Shown here piece after piece: positions 55,953 to 64,000 of a stretch of DNA of 64,000 bases. The notes under the pieces were generated by a model, which searched no databases, was not told the origin of the DNA, and saw nothing but the letters and a program-made list of their open reading frames with translations. Position numbers and translations under genes: made by a program. The first letter of the stretch is position 1. Each line of letters starts with the position of its first letter. This DNA comes from Caballeronia sp. GAFFF1 (GTDB taxonomy: Bacteria > Pseudomonadota > Gammaproteobacteria > Burkholderiales > Burkholderiaceae), in NCBI RefSeq assembly GCF_023630705.1, contig NZ_JALQEM010000041.1, forward strand, positions 124,001 through 188,000. Reading direction: 5' to 3'.

Positions 55953-56755
55953 TCGAAGTCCGCAACGTTTGGAAAGAGTACGGAGATCAGGTCGTGCTGG
56001 AACGCCTGAATCTAACCATCAAGGAAGGCGAATTCTGCTCGATGGTCGGCGCCTCGGGCTGCGGCAAGTCGACGTTTCTGCGGCTTCTGCTCGGCCAGGA
56101 GCGCCCGACGCGCGGCGAGATTCTGCTGGATGGCGCGCCGCTTCCGGGTGAGCCGGACGCGCATCGCGGCGTCGTGTTTCAACGCTATTCCGTCTTCGAT
56201 CACCTGGACGCGCTGCATAACGTGATGCTCGGCCTCGAACTGCCGCGCGCGAAGTTCACGGGCCGGCTGTTTGGCGCGAAGCGCCGCGCCGCGCGTGACG
56301 AAGCGGCAGCGATGCTCGAACGCGTGGGTCTGGGCGCGGCGCTCAACAAATACCCGCAGCAGCTTTCGGGCGGCATGCAGCAACGGCTTGCCATCGCGCA
56401 GGCGCTGATGATGAAGCCGCGCGTGCTGTTGCTCGACGAGCCCTTCGGCGCGCTCGATCCGGGCATACGCAAGGACATGCACGCGCTCTTGTCCGAACTA
56501 TGGCGTGAGTCGAAGCTCACCATCTTCATGGTCACGCACGACCTGAAAGAAGGCTTTACGCTAGGCAGCCGCGTGCTCGTGTTCGACAAGGTTCGCGTGG
56601 ACCCGCAAGCGCCCGGCGCGTACGGCGCGCGCATCACGTACAACATTCCGCTCGATCGCACCCGCGACTCCGCCTCGGCCGTTCATATCGCGCAGGCGGC
56701 GATGCAAGGTGCTTCGGACGTCCAACTTGTTTCACTGGAGGGAATCCGCCCATGA
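55949..56755 (+). CDS. ABC transporter ATP-binding protein, guanidine operon (SsuB/TauB-like)
   Basis: The 268-residue ATPase has Walker A GASGCGKST (residues 34-42), signature LSGGMQQRLAIAQAL, Walker B VLLLDEPFGALDP and H-loop VTHD. The start at 55949 overlaps the permease stop (ATGA), and its stop overlaps the ATG of the next gene in the same way. The longer open frame upstream is a permease shadow. It completes the importer. Confidence 0.93.
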   Translation: MIEVRNVWKEYGDQVVLERLNLTIKEGEFCSMVGASGCGKSTFLRLLLGQERPTRGEILLDGAPLPGEPDAHRGVVFQRYSVFDHLDALHNVMLGLELPRAKFTGRLFGAKRRAARDEAAAMLERVGLGAALNKYPQQLSGGMQQRLAIAQALMMKPRVLLLDEPFGALDPGIRKDMHALLSELWRESKLTIFMVTHDLKEGFTLGSRVLVFDKVRVDPQAPGAYGARITYNIPLDRTRDSASAVHIAQAAMQGASDVQLVSLEGIRP

Positions 56756-57456
56756 CCTTGCTGCTCGAAGAAACCGTCCCCGGTGGCGGGCATACGTCGC
56801 TCATCGTAAAACGCGGACAGTCGTTGCGCGTGACGGACCTGCGCGGCGGCGCGAACGTCAGCGTGATGATGGTGAACGCGTCCGAGAAGAGCGAACGGCT
56901 GAACTTGCCCGATTCGCTGAAGTGCCAGCATACCGCGAAGCTCACGGCCGGCCATTGCCTCTACTCCGACATGGGGCGCGTGCTGGCCGCGATCGTCGCG
57001 GACACGTGCGGCTGGCACGACAGCATCGGCGGCGTATCGAACGCAGAGGAAGTGACCGAGCGATACGGCGCGGGCCGCTATCAGGAATTGCGTAACGCGT
57101 TCTATCGCAACGGCACGGACAACCTGCTCGTCGAGATGGGCAAGTGGGGCCTCGGCATTTCCGATCTGATGATGACGCTCAATCTGTTCAGCCGCGTCAA
57201 TGTCACCGATGAAGGCGCGCTGCGGTTCGTACCCGGCAACTCGAAACCGGGCGACTACGTGGAGCTCTATGCGCCGATGAACACGCTCGTCGTGCTCACG
57301 GCGATTCAGCATCCGCTCGACCCGAACCCCGAGTATTCGCCGAAGCCCGTCAAGCTCGAACTTAGCACGGCGCAAGCGGATGTCGCCGAACTCTGCCGCA
57401 CCGCGTGCGACGAGAACGTACGCGGCTTCATCAACACCGAACGCTTCTTTCTGTGA
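56752..57456 (+). CDS. Urea amidolyase-associated protein UAAP1 (carboxyguanidine deiminase subunit)
   Basis: The 234-residue protein starts TLLLEETVPGGGHTSLIVKR and has the UAAP1 segments RVTDLRGGANVSVMMVNA, AKLTAGHCLYSDMGRVLAAI and DTCGWHDSIGGV with conserved Cys, His and Asp. Proteins of this type, once of unknown role, are the subunits of carboxyguanidine deiminase, which converts carboxyguanidine to allophanate. The ATG overlaps the ATPase stop. It pairs with the homologous UAAP2 encoded next. Confidence 0.9.
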   Translation: MTLLLEETVPGGGHTSLIVKRGQSLRVTDLRGGANVSVMMVNASEKSERLNLPDSLKCQHTAKLTAGHCLYSDMGRVLAAIVADTCGWHDSIGGVSNAEEVTERYGAGRYQELRNAFYRNGTDNLLVEMGKWGLGISDLMMTLNLFSRVNVTDEGALRFVPGNSKPGDYVELYAPMNTLVVLTAIQHPLDPNPEYSPKPVKLELSTAQADVAELCRTACDENVRGFINTERFFL

Positions 57457-57470
57457 GCACGGACCCACTC

Positions 57471-58112
57471 ATGACCAGCATGCTTACCGTCAGCGAAAAA
57501 CATCCCGAAAGCGCGGTGTATCGCGAAACGCTCGCCGCGGGCGAGCCCTGGCTGCACGAGGTGAAGGCCGGGCAGACATTGCGCATCGTCGATCTGGAAG
57601 GCAATCAGGCCGTCGATACGCTCTTCTACAGTCTCGCCGATCCGCGCGAGCGGTTCGATCCGCAACGCACGCTGCGCCGCCAACAGAGCCTTTATCTGAC
57701 GTCCGGCTCGGTGCTTTACTCGAACCTCGGCAATCCGATGCTCACCATCGTCGCCGATACGTGCGGCCGTCACGACACGCTCGGCGGCGCCTGCGCGCAG
57801 GAAAGCAATACGGTGCGCTACGCGCTCGAAAAGCGCTACATGCATAGCTGCCGCGACAACTTCCTGCGTGCCTGCGCGCACGACGGGCGGCTTTCGAAGC
57901 GCGACATCGGCGCGAACGTCAACTTCTTCATGAACGTGCCGGTGACTTCGCAAGGCGGCCTGACGTTCGAAGACGGCATTTCCGCGCCGGGCAAGTACGT
58001 GGAATTGCGCGCGGAAATGGACGTGATCGTGCTGATCTCCAACTGCCCGCAATTGAACAACCCGTGCAATGCCTATAACCCGACGCCCGCGGAGCTCCTG
58101 ATATGGAACTGA
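57471..58112 (+). CDS. Urea amidolyase-associated protein UAAP2 (carboxyguanidine deiminase subunit)
   Basis: The 213-residue homologue of the preceding protein has UAAP2-type segments: GEPWLHEVKAGQTLRIVDLE, GNQAVDTLFYSLADPRERFD, DTCGRHDTLGGACAQESNTV and SNCPQLNNPCNAYNPTP. With UAAP1 it should form the heteromeric carboxyguanidine deiminase. The ATG at 57471 is used; a GTG at 57453 overlapping the UAAP1 stop is an in-frame alternative that would add six residues. Neither has a strong ribosome site. Confidence 0.9.
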   Translation: MTSMLTVSEKHPESAVYRETLAAGEPWLHEVKAGQTLRIVDLEGNQAVDTLFYSLADPRERFDPQRTLRRQQSLYLTSGSVLYSNLGNPMLTIVADTCGRHDTLGGACAQESNTVRYALEKRYMHSCRDNFLRACAHDGRLSKRDIGANVNFFMNVPVTSQGGLTFEDGISAPGKYVELRAEMDVIVLISNCPQLNNPCNAYNPTPAELLIWN

Positions 58113-58222
58113 AGCGCATTCGCAGCTGGCTTTATCAGCTCATGCTCGTTCGCTCGGGACGATGCTTCGCGCGCACGCGCGAGGAACTGACGGGCGAGGA
58201 ATTGACGCAAGCGCATCGCTGA
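58103..58222 (+). CDS. Possible 39-residue small protein in the guanidine operon
   Basis: An ATG inside the last codons of UAAP2, in another frame, opens a 39-codon frame: MELKRIRSWLYQLMLVRSGR followed by CFARTREELTGEELTQAHR and TGA. It overlaps UAAP2 by 10 bases and fills part of the otherwise unusual 187-bp gap before the carboxylase gene. Overlapping starts are the rule in this operon, and codon use looks coding. No homologue is recognised, so it may be chance. Confidence 0.3.
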   Translation: MELKRIRSWLYQLMLVRSGRCFARTREELTGEELTQAHR

Positions 58223-58299
58223 TTGCGCGCGGGCCGTGGACGACCACGGCTCGCCATTCTCACGGCGGGACGGCCCGCCTCCGAATCAAGACTGCTCCC

Positions 58300-61200
58300 A
58301 TGTTCGAGAAGATACTCATTGCCAACCGTGGCGCTATCGCGTGTCGCATTCTTCGAACGTTGCGCGACCTGAATGTCACCGGCGTCGCCGTCTATGCCGA
58401 AGCCGACCGCGCGAGCCGTCACGTCAGCGAAGCGCCCATCGCTCATGCGCTCGGCGACGGTCCCGCCGCCGTGACGTATCTCGACACGGCGAAGATTCTG
58501 GAGATCGCGCGTCGCGAAGGCGCGCAGGCGATTCATCCGGGCTATGGCTTTCTGTCGGAGAACGCGGCGTTCGGCGAAGCATGCGAAGCGGCGGGCATCG
58601 CGTTTATCGGACCGACGCCCGCGCAATTGCGCGCCTTCGGCCTCAAGCACACGGCGCGTGAAATCGCCGCAAGTCAGGGCGTGCCGATGCTCGAGGGCAC
58701 GGGACTGCTCGAAGGCGTGGCGGCAGCGCTGGAAGCGGCGCAGGCCATCGGATATCCGGTGATGCTGAAGAGCACGGCGGGCGGCGGCGGAATCGGCATG
58801 CGCGTGTGCTGGAATGCAGACGAACTCGCCACGCATTTCGATGCGGTCAAGCGCCTCGGCGAGAACAACTTCAGCGATGCGGGCGTGTTTCTGGAGAAGT
58901 ACATCGAGCGGGCGCGGCATCTCGAAGTGCAGGTATTCGGCGACGGCCTTGGCGACGCCATCGCGCTCGGCGTGCGCGACTGCTCGGTGCAGCGGCGCAA
59001 TCAGAAAGTGCTCGAAGAAACGCCCGCGCCGTGCCTGCCCGAAGGCATATCCGAAGCGCTCTGCGACGCCGCCGTGAAGCTCGCGAAGGCCGTCGATTAC
59101 CGCTCGGCGGGCACGGTCGAATTCGTGTACGACAGCGCGGCCCGCCAGTTCTATTTCCTCGAAGTCAATACGCGCCTTCAGGTGGAACATGGCGTGACCG
59201 AGCAGGTCTGGGGCGTCGATCTCGTGCGCTGGATGATCGAGCTCGCGGCCGGAACGCTCACGCCGCTGAAGGAACTCGCCGCCGGTCTGGCGCCGCGCGG
59301 TCACGCGATACAGGCGCGGCTCTACGCCGAAGACCCGGGACGCGATTTCAAGCCGAGTCCGGGGCTGCTCACGGATGTGGCGTTTCCGTCAGCGGATGGC
59401 CGCGCGCTGCGCATCGATACGTGGATCGAAGCGGGATGCGAGGTGCCGCCCTACTTCGACCCGATGCTCGCGAAAATCATCGCGTGGTCGCCAACGCGCG
59501 ACCAAGCCCGCCACGCGCTCGACGCGGCGCTCGACGAGACGCGCATCTACGGCGTCGAAACGAACCGCGACTATCTGCGCCAGATCGTGCAGGACACGCC
59601 GTTCGCGTCGGGCGAACCGTGGACGCGCTGCCTGGAGGCGCTCGCCTATCGCGCGACGACCGTGGAAGTCGTGAGCGGCGGCACGCAGACGACCGTGCAG
59701 GACCATCCCGGACGGCTCGGCTATTGGGCGGTCGGCATTCCGCCGTCGGGACCGATGGACGACCGCGCGATGCGGCTCGGCAACCAGCTGCTCGGCAATG
59801 CGGCGGACGCCGCCGCGCTCGAAATCACCATGAGCGGCCCGACGCTGCGCTTCAATACGGACGCGGTGGTCGCCATCACGGGCGCGCAGATTCCCGTGCA
59901 TCTCAACGATGTCGAACAGCCGCTGAACACGAGCATTCACGTTCCGGCCGGCGCCACGCTCGCGTTGGGCACGATACGCGGCGCGGGCGCGCGCGCGTAT
60001 CTATGCGTGCGCGGCGGGCTCGATGTCGCGTCGTATCTCGGCAGCCGCAGCACGTTCACGCTCGGCCAGTTCGGCGGGCACGGCGGCCGCGCCCTGCGCG
60101 CGGGCGACGTGCTGCATCTTTATCCGCTCGCGGATAACCGCGCGGGCGCGGCGCTTTCCAACGTGCCGGCGCTCGACAGCGTGCGCACCATTCGCGTGAT
60201 CTACGGACCGCATGGCGCGCCCGAGTACTTCACCGCGCCGTATATCGAGCGGTTCTTCGACACCGAGTGGGAGATTCACTTCAACTCCAGCCGGACCGGC
60301 GTGCGCCTGATCGGGCCGAAACCCGAATGGGCGCGCGAGGACGGCGGCGAAGCGGGCCTGCATCCGTCGAACATTCACGACAATCCGTATGCGGTCGGCG
60401 CGATCGACTTCACCGGCGACATGCCGGTGATTCTCGGCCCCGATGGCCCGAGCCTCGGCGGTTTCGTGTGTCCGGTGACGATTATCGAAGCCGACCTGTG
60501 GCACATCGGCCAGTTGAAGGCGGGCGACAAGGTGCGCTTCGTGCCGGTCGATATCGACGCAGCACGCGAGGCCGCGCGCCAGCGCCGCTACGAGATCGAA
60601 ACGCTGACGCTCGCGCCGGGCGCGCTGCCTCTGCGAACCGCGCCGCTGACCTCGCCTATCGTTCTGGACACGGGCTCGGGCCGTGAAAGGCTCGTTGCGC
60701 GCGTTTCCGGCGACACGCATCTGCTGCTCGAAATCGGTCCGGCGGAACTCGATCTCGTCTCGCGCTTCCGCGGGCATGCGCTGATGCAGGCGCTCGAAGC
60801 GAAGGCGCTCGCCGGCGTCATCGACCTCACGCCGGGCATTCGCTCGCTGCAAGTTCATTACCGGCCCGACCATCTGCCGCTCGACCGCCTGCTTGCGATC
60901 GTCGCCGAGGCGTGGGAGCAGGTGCTGTTGCAACGGGATTTGCGCGTGCCGTCGCGCGTGGTTCATCTGCCGCTTTCGTGGGACGATCCGGCGTGCCGGC
61001 TCGCCATCGAGAAGTACATGACCACCGTGCGCAAGGATGCGCCGTGGTGCCCGAGCAATCTGGAGTTCATCCGCCGCATCAACGATCTCGATTCCATCGA
61101 TGCTGTAAAGCGCATCGTTTTCGACGCGAGCTATCTCGTGATGGGCCTGGGCGACGTGTATCTCGGCGCGCCCGTCGCGACGCCGCTCGATCCGCGTCAC

Positions 61201-61899
61201 CGGCTCGTGACGACGAAGTACAACCCGGCGCGTACGTGGACGGCGGAGAATTCCGTCGGTATCGGCGGCGCGTATCTGTGCGTGTACGGCATGGAAGGGC
61301 CGGGCGGCTATCAGTTCGTCGGCCGCACGCTCCAAATGTGGAACCGCTATCGCAAGGTCGCGGATTTCGCGGGGCAGCACTTCCTGCTGCGCTTCTTCGA
61401 TCAGATCCGCTTTTACGAAGTCCCGGCAGACGAACTGCTTGGCATCCGCGCGGATTTTCCGCTCGGCCGCTATCCGTTGCGCATCGAGCAAACGGAGTTG
61501 TCGTTGTCGGATTATCAGGCGTTCCTCGATAAGGAATCGACAAGCATCGACGCATTCCGCTCGCGGCAACAGGCGGCGTTCAACGCGGAACGGGAACGCT
61601 GGCGCGAAGCGGGCGCGACCGAGGACACGCTGGATGCGCCGGCGGTCGAAGAAGCGCAGTTCGCCGCGCTCGAAGACGGCGAAGTCGCCGTGGACAGCGA
61701 GATTGCGGGCAGCCTCTGGCAAGTGAAGGTGGCAACCGGCGACGCAGTATCCGCGGGCGACGTGCTGCTCGTCATCGAGTCGATGAAGATGGAGATCGCC
61801 GTTTGCGCGCCATGCGCGGGCAAGGTCGGCCCGATTCATGTAGCGCCGGGCTCGCCCGTGCGCGCCGGCCAGCGCGTCGCCGTCATCCAACGTCACTGA
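58300..61899 (+). CDS. uca: Urea/guanidine carboxylase (biotin-dependent)
   Basis: The 1199-residue enzyme has the full urea-carboxylase layout. It comprises a biotin carboxylase domain (MFEKILIANRGAIACRILRT; GGGGIGMR; EVNTRLQVEHGVTEQVWG), a two-part carboxyltransferase region (from about residue 470; GGTQTTVQDHPGRLGYWAVG; SLGGFVCPVTIIEADLWHIG) and a C-terminal biotinyl domain with ESMKMEI (Lys1163). Because of the guanidine-I riboswitch and UAAP1/2, the physiological reaction is probably ATP-dependent carboxylation of guanidine to carboxyguanidine. Urea may also be used. The start at 58300 matches the family N-terminus; the frame is open to 58162. Confidence 0.95.
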   Translation: MFEKILIANRGAIACRILRTLRDLNVTGVAVYAEADRASRHVSEAPIAHALGDGPAAVTYLDTAKILEIARREGAQAIHPGYGFLSENAAFGEACEAAGIAFIGPTPAQLRAFGLKHTAREIAASQGVPMLEGTGLLEGVAAALEAAQAIGYPVMLKSTAGGGGIGMRVCWNADELATHFDAVKRLGENNFSDAGVFLEKYIERARHLEVQVFGDGLGDAIALGVRDCSVQRRNQKVLEETPAPCLPEGISEALCDAAVKLAKAVDYRSAGTVEFVYDSAARQFYFLEVNTRLQVEHGVTEQVWGVDLVRWMIELAAGTLTPLKELAAGLAPRGHAIQARLYAEDPGRDFKPSPGLLTDVAFPSADGRALRIDTWIEAGCEVPPYFDPMLAKIIAWSPTRDQARHALDAALDETRIYGVETNRDYLRQIVQDTPFASGEPWTRCLEALAYRATTVEVVSGGTQTTVQDHPGRLGYWAVGIPPSGPMDDRAMRLGNQLLGNAADAAALEITMSGPTLRFNTDAVVAITGAQIPVHLNDVEQPLNTSIHVPAGATLALGTIRGAGARAYLCVRGGLDVASYLGSRSTFTLGQFGGHGGRALRAGDVLHLYPLADNRAGAALSNVPALDSVRTIRVIYGPHGAPEYFTAPYIERFFDTEWEIHFNSSRTGVRLIGPKPEWAREDGGEAGLHPSNIHDNPYAVGAIDFTGDMPVILGPDGPSLGGFVCPVTIIEADLWHIGQLKAGDKVRFVPVDIDAAREAARQRRYEIETLTLAPGALPLRTAPLTSPIVLDTGSGRERLVARVSGDTHLLLEIGPAELDLVSRFRGHALMQALEAKALAGVIDLTPGIRSLQVHYRPDHLPLDRLLAIVAEAWEQVLLQRDLRVPSRVVHLPLSWDDPACRLAIEKYMTTVRKDAPWCPSNLEFIRRINDLDSIDAVKRIVFDASYLVMGLGDVYLGAPVATPLDPRHRLVTTKYNPARTWTAENSVGIGGAYLCVYGMEGPGGYQFVGRTLQMWNRYRKVADFAGQHFLLRFFDQIRFYEVPADELLGIRADFPLGRYPLRIEQTELSLSDYQAFLDKESTSIDAFRSRQQAAFNAERERWREAGATEDTLDAPAVEEAQFAALEDGEVAVDSEIAGSLWQVKVATGDAVSAGDVLLVIESMKMEIAVCAPCAGKVGPIHVAPGSPVRAGQRVAVIQRH

Positions 61900-61916
61900 A
61901 CACGGGACACACCACC

Positions 61917-63728
61917 ATGCCGTCATTCGATCTGCGCCTATCCACGCTTCGGTCCGCGTATCGCGCGAGGACACTCACGCCGCGCGCGTTGATTGCGCAA
62001 TTGCGCGACAAAGCTGCGGCGCTGAATCCCGAGTTCAATCTCTTCATTCACCTGTTGAGCGAAGCGGAACTCGCCCCGTACCTCGAACGACTCGACGCGC
62101 AGGACTCCGAAACGATGCCGCTCTACGGCATTCCGTTTGCAATCAAGGACAACATCGACCTCGCGGGCATACAGACGACAGCCGCCTGCCCCGCGTTCGC
62201 CTACACGCCATCGGAGTCGGCGACCGTCGTCGCGCGCCTCATCGAACTCGGCGCGATACCGCTCGGCAAGACCAACCTCGATCAGTTCGCGACCGGTCTC
62301 AACGGCACGCGCTCGCCGTACGGCAAGTGCCGCAACAGCGTGCATTCTGGATACCCGTCCGGCGGATCGAGCGCGGGATCGTCGCTCGCTGTCGCGCTCG
62401 GCGTAGCGAGCTTTGCGCTCGGCACGGACACGGCAGGTTCCGGCCGCGTGCCGGCCGCGCTGAACAATCTCGTCGGACTCAAGCCGACGAAGGGCCTGCT
62501 CTCGATGGCCGGCGTCGTGCCTGCCTGCCGCACGCTGGACTGCGTGACCTACTTCACGGCGAGGCCGCAAGAGGCGAGCGAACTGCTCTCGCTCACCGCG
62601 CAAGCGGACGCCCGCGATGCCTATAGCCGCAAGAATCCGCAGTGGAACACGGCGCGCGCGTTCGGCACGCCCGCCGCGTTTCGCTTCGGCGTGCCGGCGC
62701 AACTGGAGTTCGCAGGATGCGCCGAGAGTCCCGCATTGTTCGATGCGGCTCGCGCGATGCTCGAAGCAGCCGGTGGCGAGGCCGTCGAAATCGACTTCGA
62801 GCCGTTCGTCGAAGCGGCGCAGCTGCTTTATCAAGGTCCGTGGGTCGCGGAGCGTTACAGCGTGGTGCGTGACCTGATGCACTCGCAGCCGGATGCGGTG
62901 CTGCCCGTCATCCGCGATGTGCTGGCGAAGGCGCCCGGCGCAACTGCTGTCGAGCTGTTCCGCGCGCAGTACCGCTTGCAGGCGTTGAAGGCAACCTGCG
63001 ACGCGTCGCTCGATTCGCTCGACTTCGTTCTGACGCCGACGTATCCGCGTCCGGTCACGCTCGCCGAGCTGGAAGCTGATCCTATTGGACCGAACTCGCT
63101 GCTCGGTCATTACACCAACTTCATGAACCTGCTCGACTACGCCGCCGTCGCGACGCCGACAGCCTTCATGCAGAACGGTCTGCCGTGGGGCGTGACCGTC
63201 TTCGGCCGCGCTTTCACGGACCAGTATCTGCTGGGCGTCGCCGACTTGCTGCAACGCGCGAGCGGCATCGCATGCGTAGGCGGCAACGTAGTGTCAACGC
63301 GCGAGCAAAGCATCGCCACGAACGATCGCGTTCGCATCGCGGTGTGCGGCGCGCATATGCAGGGCTTGCCGCTCAACCGGGACCTGCTTGCGCGAAGCGC
63401 GCATCTTGTGCAGGCGACACGCACCGCTGCGTCGTATCGGCTCGCCGCGCTGCCGGCGTCGGCCGATGGAACGCGTCGGCCGGGCATGTGGCGCGTGGCA
63501 GAAAACGGCGTCGAAATCGCGGTGGAAGTATGGGAGATGCCGTTCGCGGAACTCGGCTCGTTCATCGCGACCGTTCCGCCGCCGCTCGCCTTGGGCAAGG
63601 TCGAACTCACGGACGGCTCGTGGGTGATCGGCTTTCTCTGCGAACCGTACGGCGTGCAATCAGGCACGGACATCTCCGCGTTCGGGGGATGGCGAGCGTG
63701 GCTTGCCGAACAGCGAGCTGCGGTCTGA
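61917..63728 (+). CDS. atzF: Allophanate hydrolase
   Basis: The 603-residue enzyme hydrolyses allophanate to two CO2 and two ammonia, the last step of the guanidine/urea amidolyase route. The amidase-signature triad is Lys77 (AIKDNIDLAG), cis-Ser151 (GGSSAGSSLAVALG) and Ser175 (DTAGSGRVPA). A separate C-terminal domain (from about residue 445: RIAVCGAHMQGLPLN to GYGVQ-like ends) is the family's second catalytic domain. The ATG is 17 bp after the carboxylase stop. The length is normal for the full two-domain enzyme. Confidence 0.94.
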   Translation: MPSFDLRLSTLRSAYRARTLTPRALIAQLRDKAAALNPEFNLFIHLLSEAELAPYLERLDAQDSETMPLYGIPFAIKDNIDLAGIQTTAACPAFAYTPSESATVVARLIELGAIPLGKTNLDQFATGLNGTRSPYGKCRNSVHSGYPSGGSSAGSSLAVALGVASFALGTDTAGSGRVPAALNNLVGLKPTKGLLSMAGVVPACRTLDCVTYFTARPQEASELLSLTAQADARDAYSRKNPQWNTARAFGTPAAFRFGVPAQLEFAGCAESPALFDAARAMLEAAGGEAVEIDFEPFVEAAQLLYQGPWVAERYSVVRDLMHSQPDAVLPVIRDVLAKAPGATAVELFRAQYRLQALKATCDASLDSLDFVLTPTYPRPVTLAELEADPIGPNSLLGHYTNFMNLLDYAAVATPTAFMQNGLPWGVTVFGRAFTDQYLLGVADLLQRASGIACVGGNVVSTREQSIATNDRVRIAVCGAHMQGLPLNRDLLARSAHLVQATRTAASYRLAALPASADGTRRPGMWRVAENGVEIAVEVWEMPFAELGSFIATVPPPLALGKVELTDGSWVIGFLCEPYGVQSGTDISAFGGWRAWLAEQRAAV

Positions 63729-63873
63729 AAAGACGGCGATGACCGCAGCGGTTCCGCCGATCGTAGCCATTCACCTTGGCGCAATCGACATCGAGCCGCT
63801 GCGTCACAGCAAAGGCGTGCGCCGCGAATGCTTCGTTAGGCTCGAGAGCGGTCGATAGCGTTCAGGGCCGGAC

Positions 63874-63999
63874 TTACGCAGCGTCGTTCATCCGATGTTC
63901 GCGATGCGTTCCCGCACCCGTTGGCACGGCGAATGGCGCGCACGCGTCCTCGTCCGCTTCGCCACCGACCAGGCTCGACGAGGCTTCGTTGACCGCGCG
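63874..63999 (-). CDS. C-terminal end of an unidentified protein, partial
   Basis: The minus strand from the window edge is open for 41 codons to TAA (63874-63876) and reads VNEASSSLVGGEADEDACAP, then FAVPTGAGTHREHRMNDAA. It has no family resemblance that I can see. It would be convergent to the guanidine operon, with a 145-bp gap. It could equally be a chance open frame. Confidence 0.3.
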   Translation of the reverse strand, partial: RAVNEASSSLVGGEADEDACAPFAVPTGAGTHREHRMNDAA

Positions 64000-64000
64000 C

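Noticed and set aside
60001..61974. 657-codon minus-strand open frame opposite the carboxylase gene
   Set aside because: Antisense shadow of a highly conserved biotin enzyme, with no signal of an independent protein.

Overview
The window is GC-rich DNA from a betaproteobacterium. A Burkholderiaceae host (Paraburkholderia or Caballeronia type) is inferred from the gram-negative porin, the DUF4148 secreted protein, the PHB-metabolism genes and the protein style. No rRNA or tRNA gene was seen. Its theme is nitrogen salvage: most operons import small C-N compounds and hydrolyse amide, ureido or guanidino bonds. Five ABC transporters and one NCS1 permease lie in 64 kb.

Layout. (1) 1-7424: a leftward operon of a branched-chain-amino-acid-type ABC transporter, an M20 carbamoylase-type amidohydrolase and an M81 (MlrC-like) metallopeptidase that runs off the window. 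It is divergent from a FadR/GntR regulator, with a perfect 16-bp palindrome between them. (2) 7548-17652: a rightward amide-utilisation operon with five transporter genes, formamidase, AmiC sensor, AmiR ANTAR antiterminator, an SDR and an amidase. Its leader has a promoter, two hexaloop hairpins of the ANTAR type and a strong intrinsic terminator that overlaps the second hairpin. (3) 17653-20954: an IS remnant and a Tat-exported phospholipase C. (4) 21066-27086: a six-gene glycerol-type ABC transporter in the order glpSTPQUV. (5) 27087-30393: a graveyard of gene fragments (MlrC-like, erythromycin-esterase-like, glutathione-transferase-like) around a HAD phosphatase and a DUF4148 gene. (6) 30394-35089: a ribose-type ABC transporter. 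(7) 35833-43990: a complete reductive pyrimidine degradation operon (preT, preA, dihydropyrimidinase, ureidopropionase-type amidohydrolase, NCS1 permease), divergent from a RutR-like TetR regulator. (8) 44035-52221: a PHB-depolymerase-like lipoprotein, a GDSL lipoprotein, a small hypothetical gene, a hybrid histidine kinase, a multicopper oxidase remnant and a porin. (9) 52630-53545: a decayed intracellular PHB depolymerase. (10) 53814-63728: a guanidine utilisation operon with a candidate sigma-54 promoter, a guanidine-I (ykkC) riboswitch, an ABC transporter, carboxyguanidine deiminase subunits (UAAP1/UAAP2), a urea/guanidine carboxylase and allophanate hydrolase.

The operons fit one logic: take up amides, pyrimidines, carbamoyl compounds or guanidine and release ammonia. 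Each has its own control: FCD-GntR operator, ANTAR antitermination, TetR operator, or riboswitch plus possible sigma-54. The two RNA-based switches are the most striking features. Functions are read from motifs and gene order; no database search was run.
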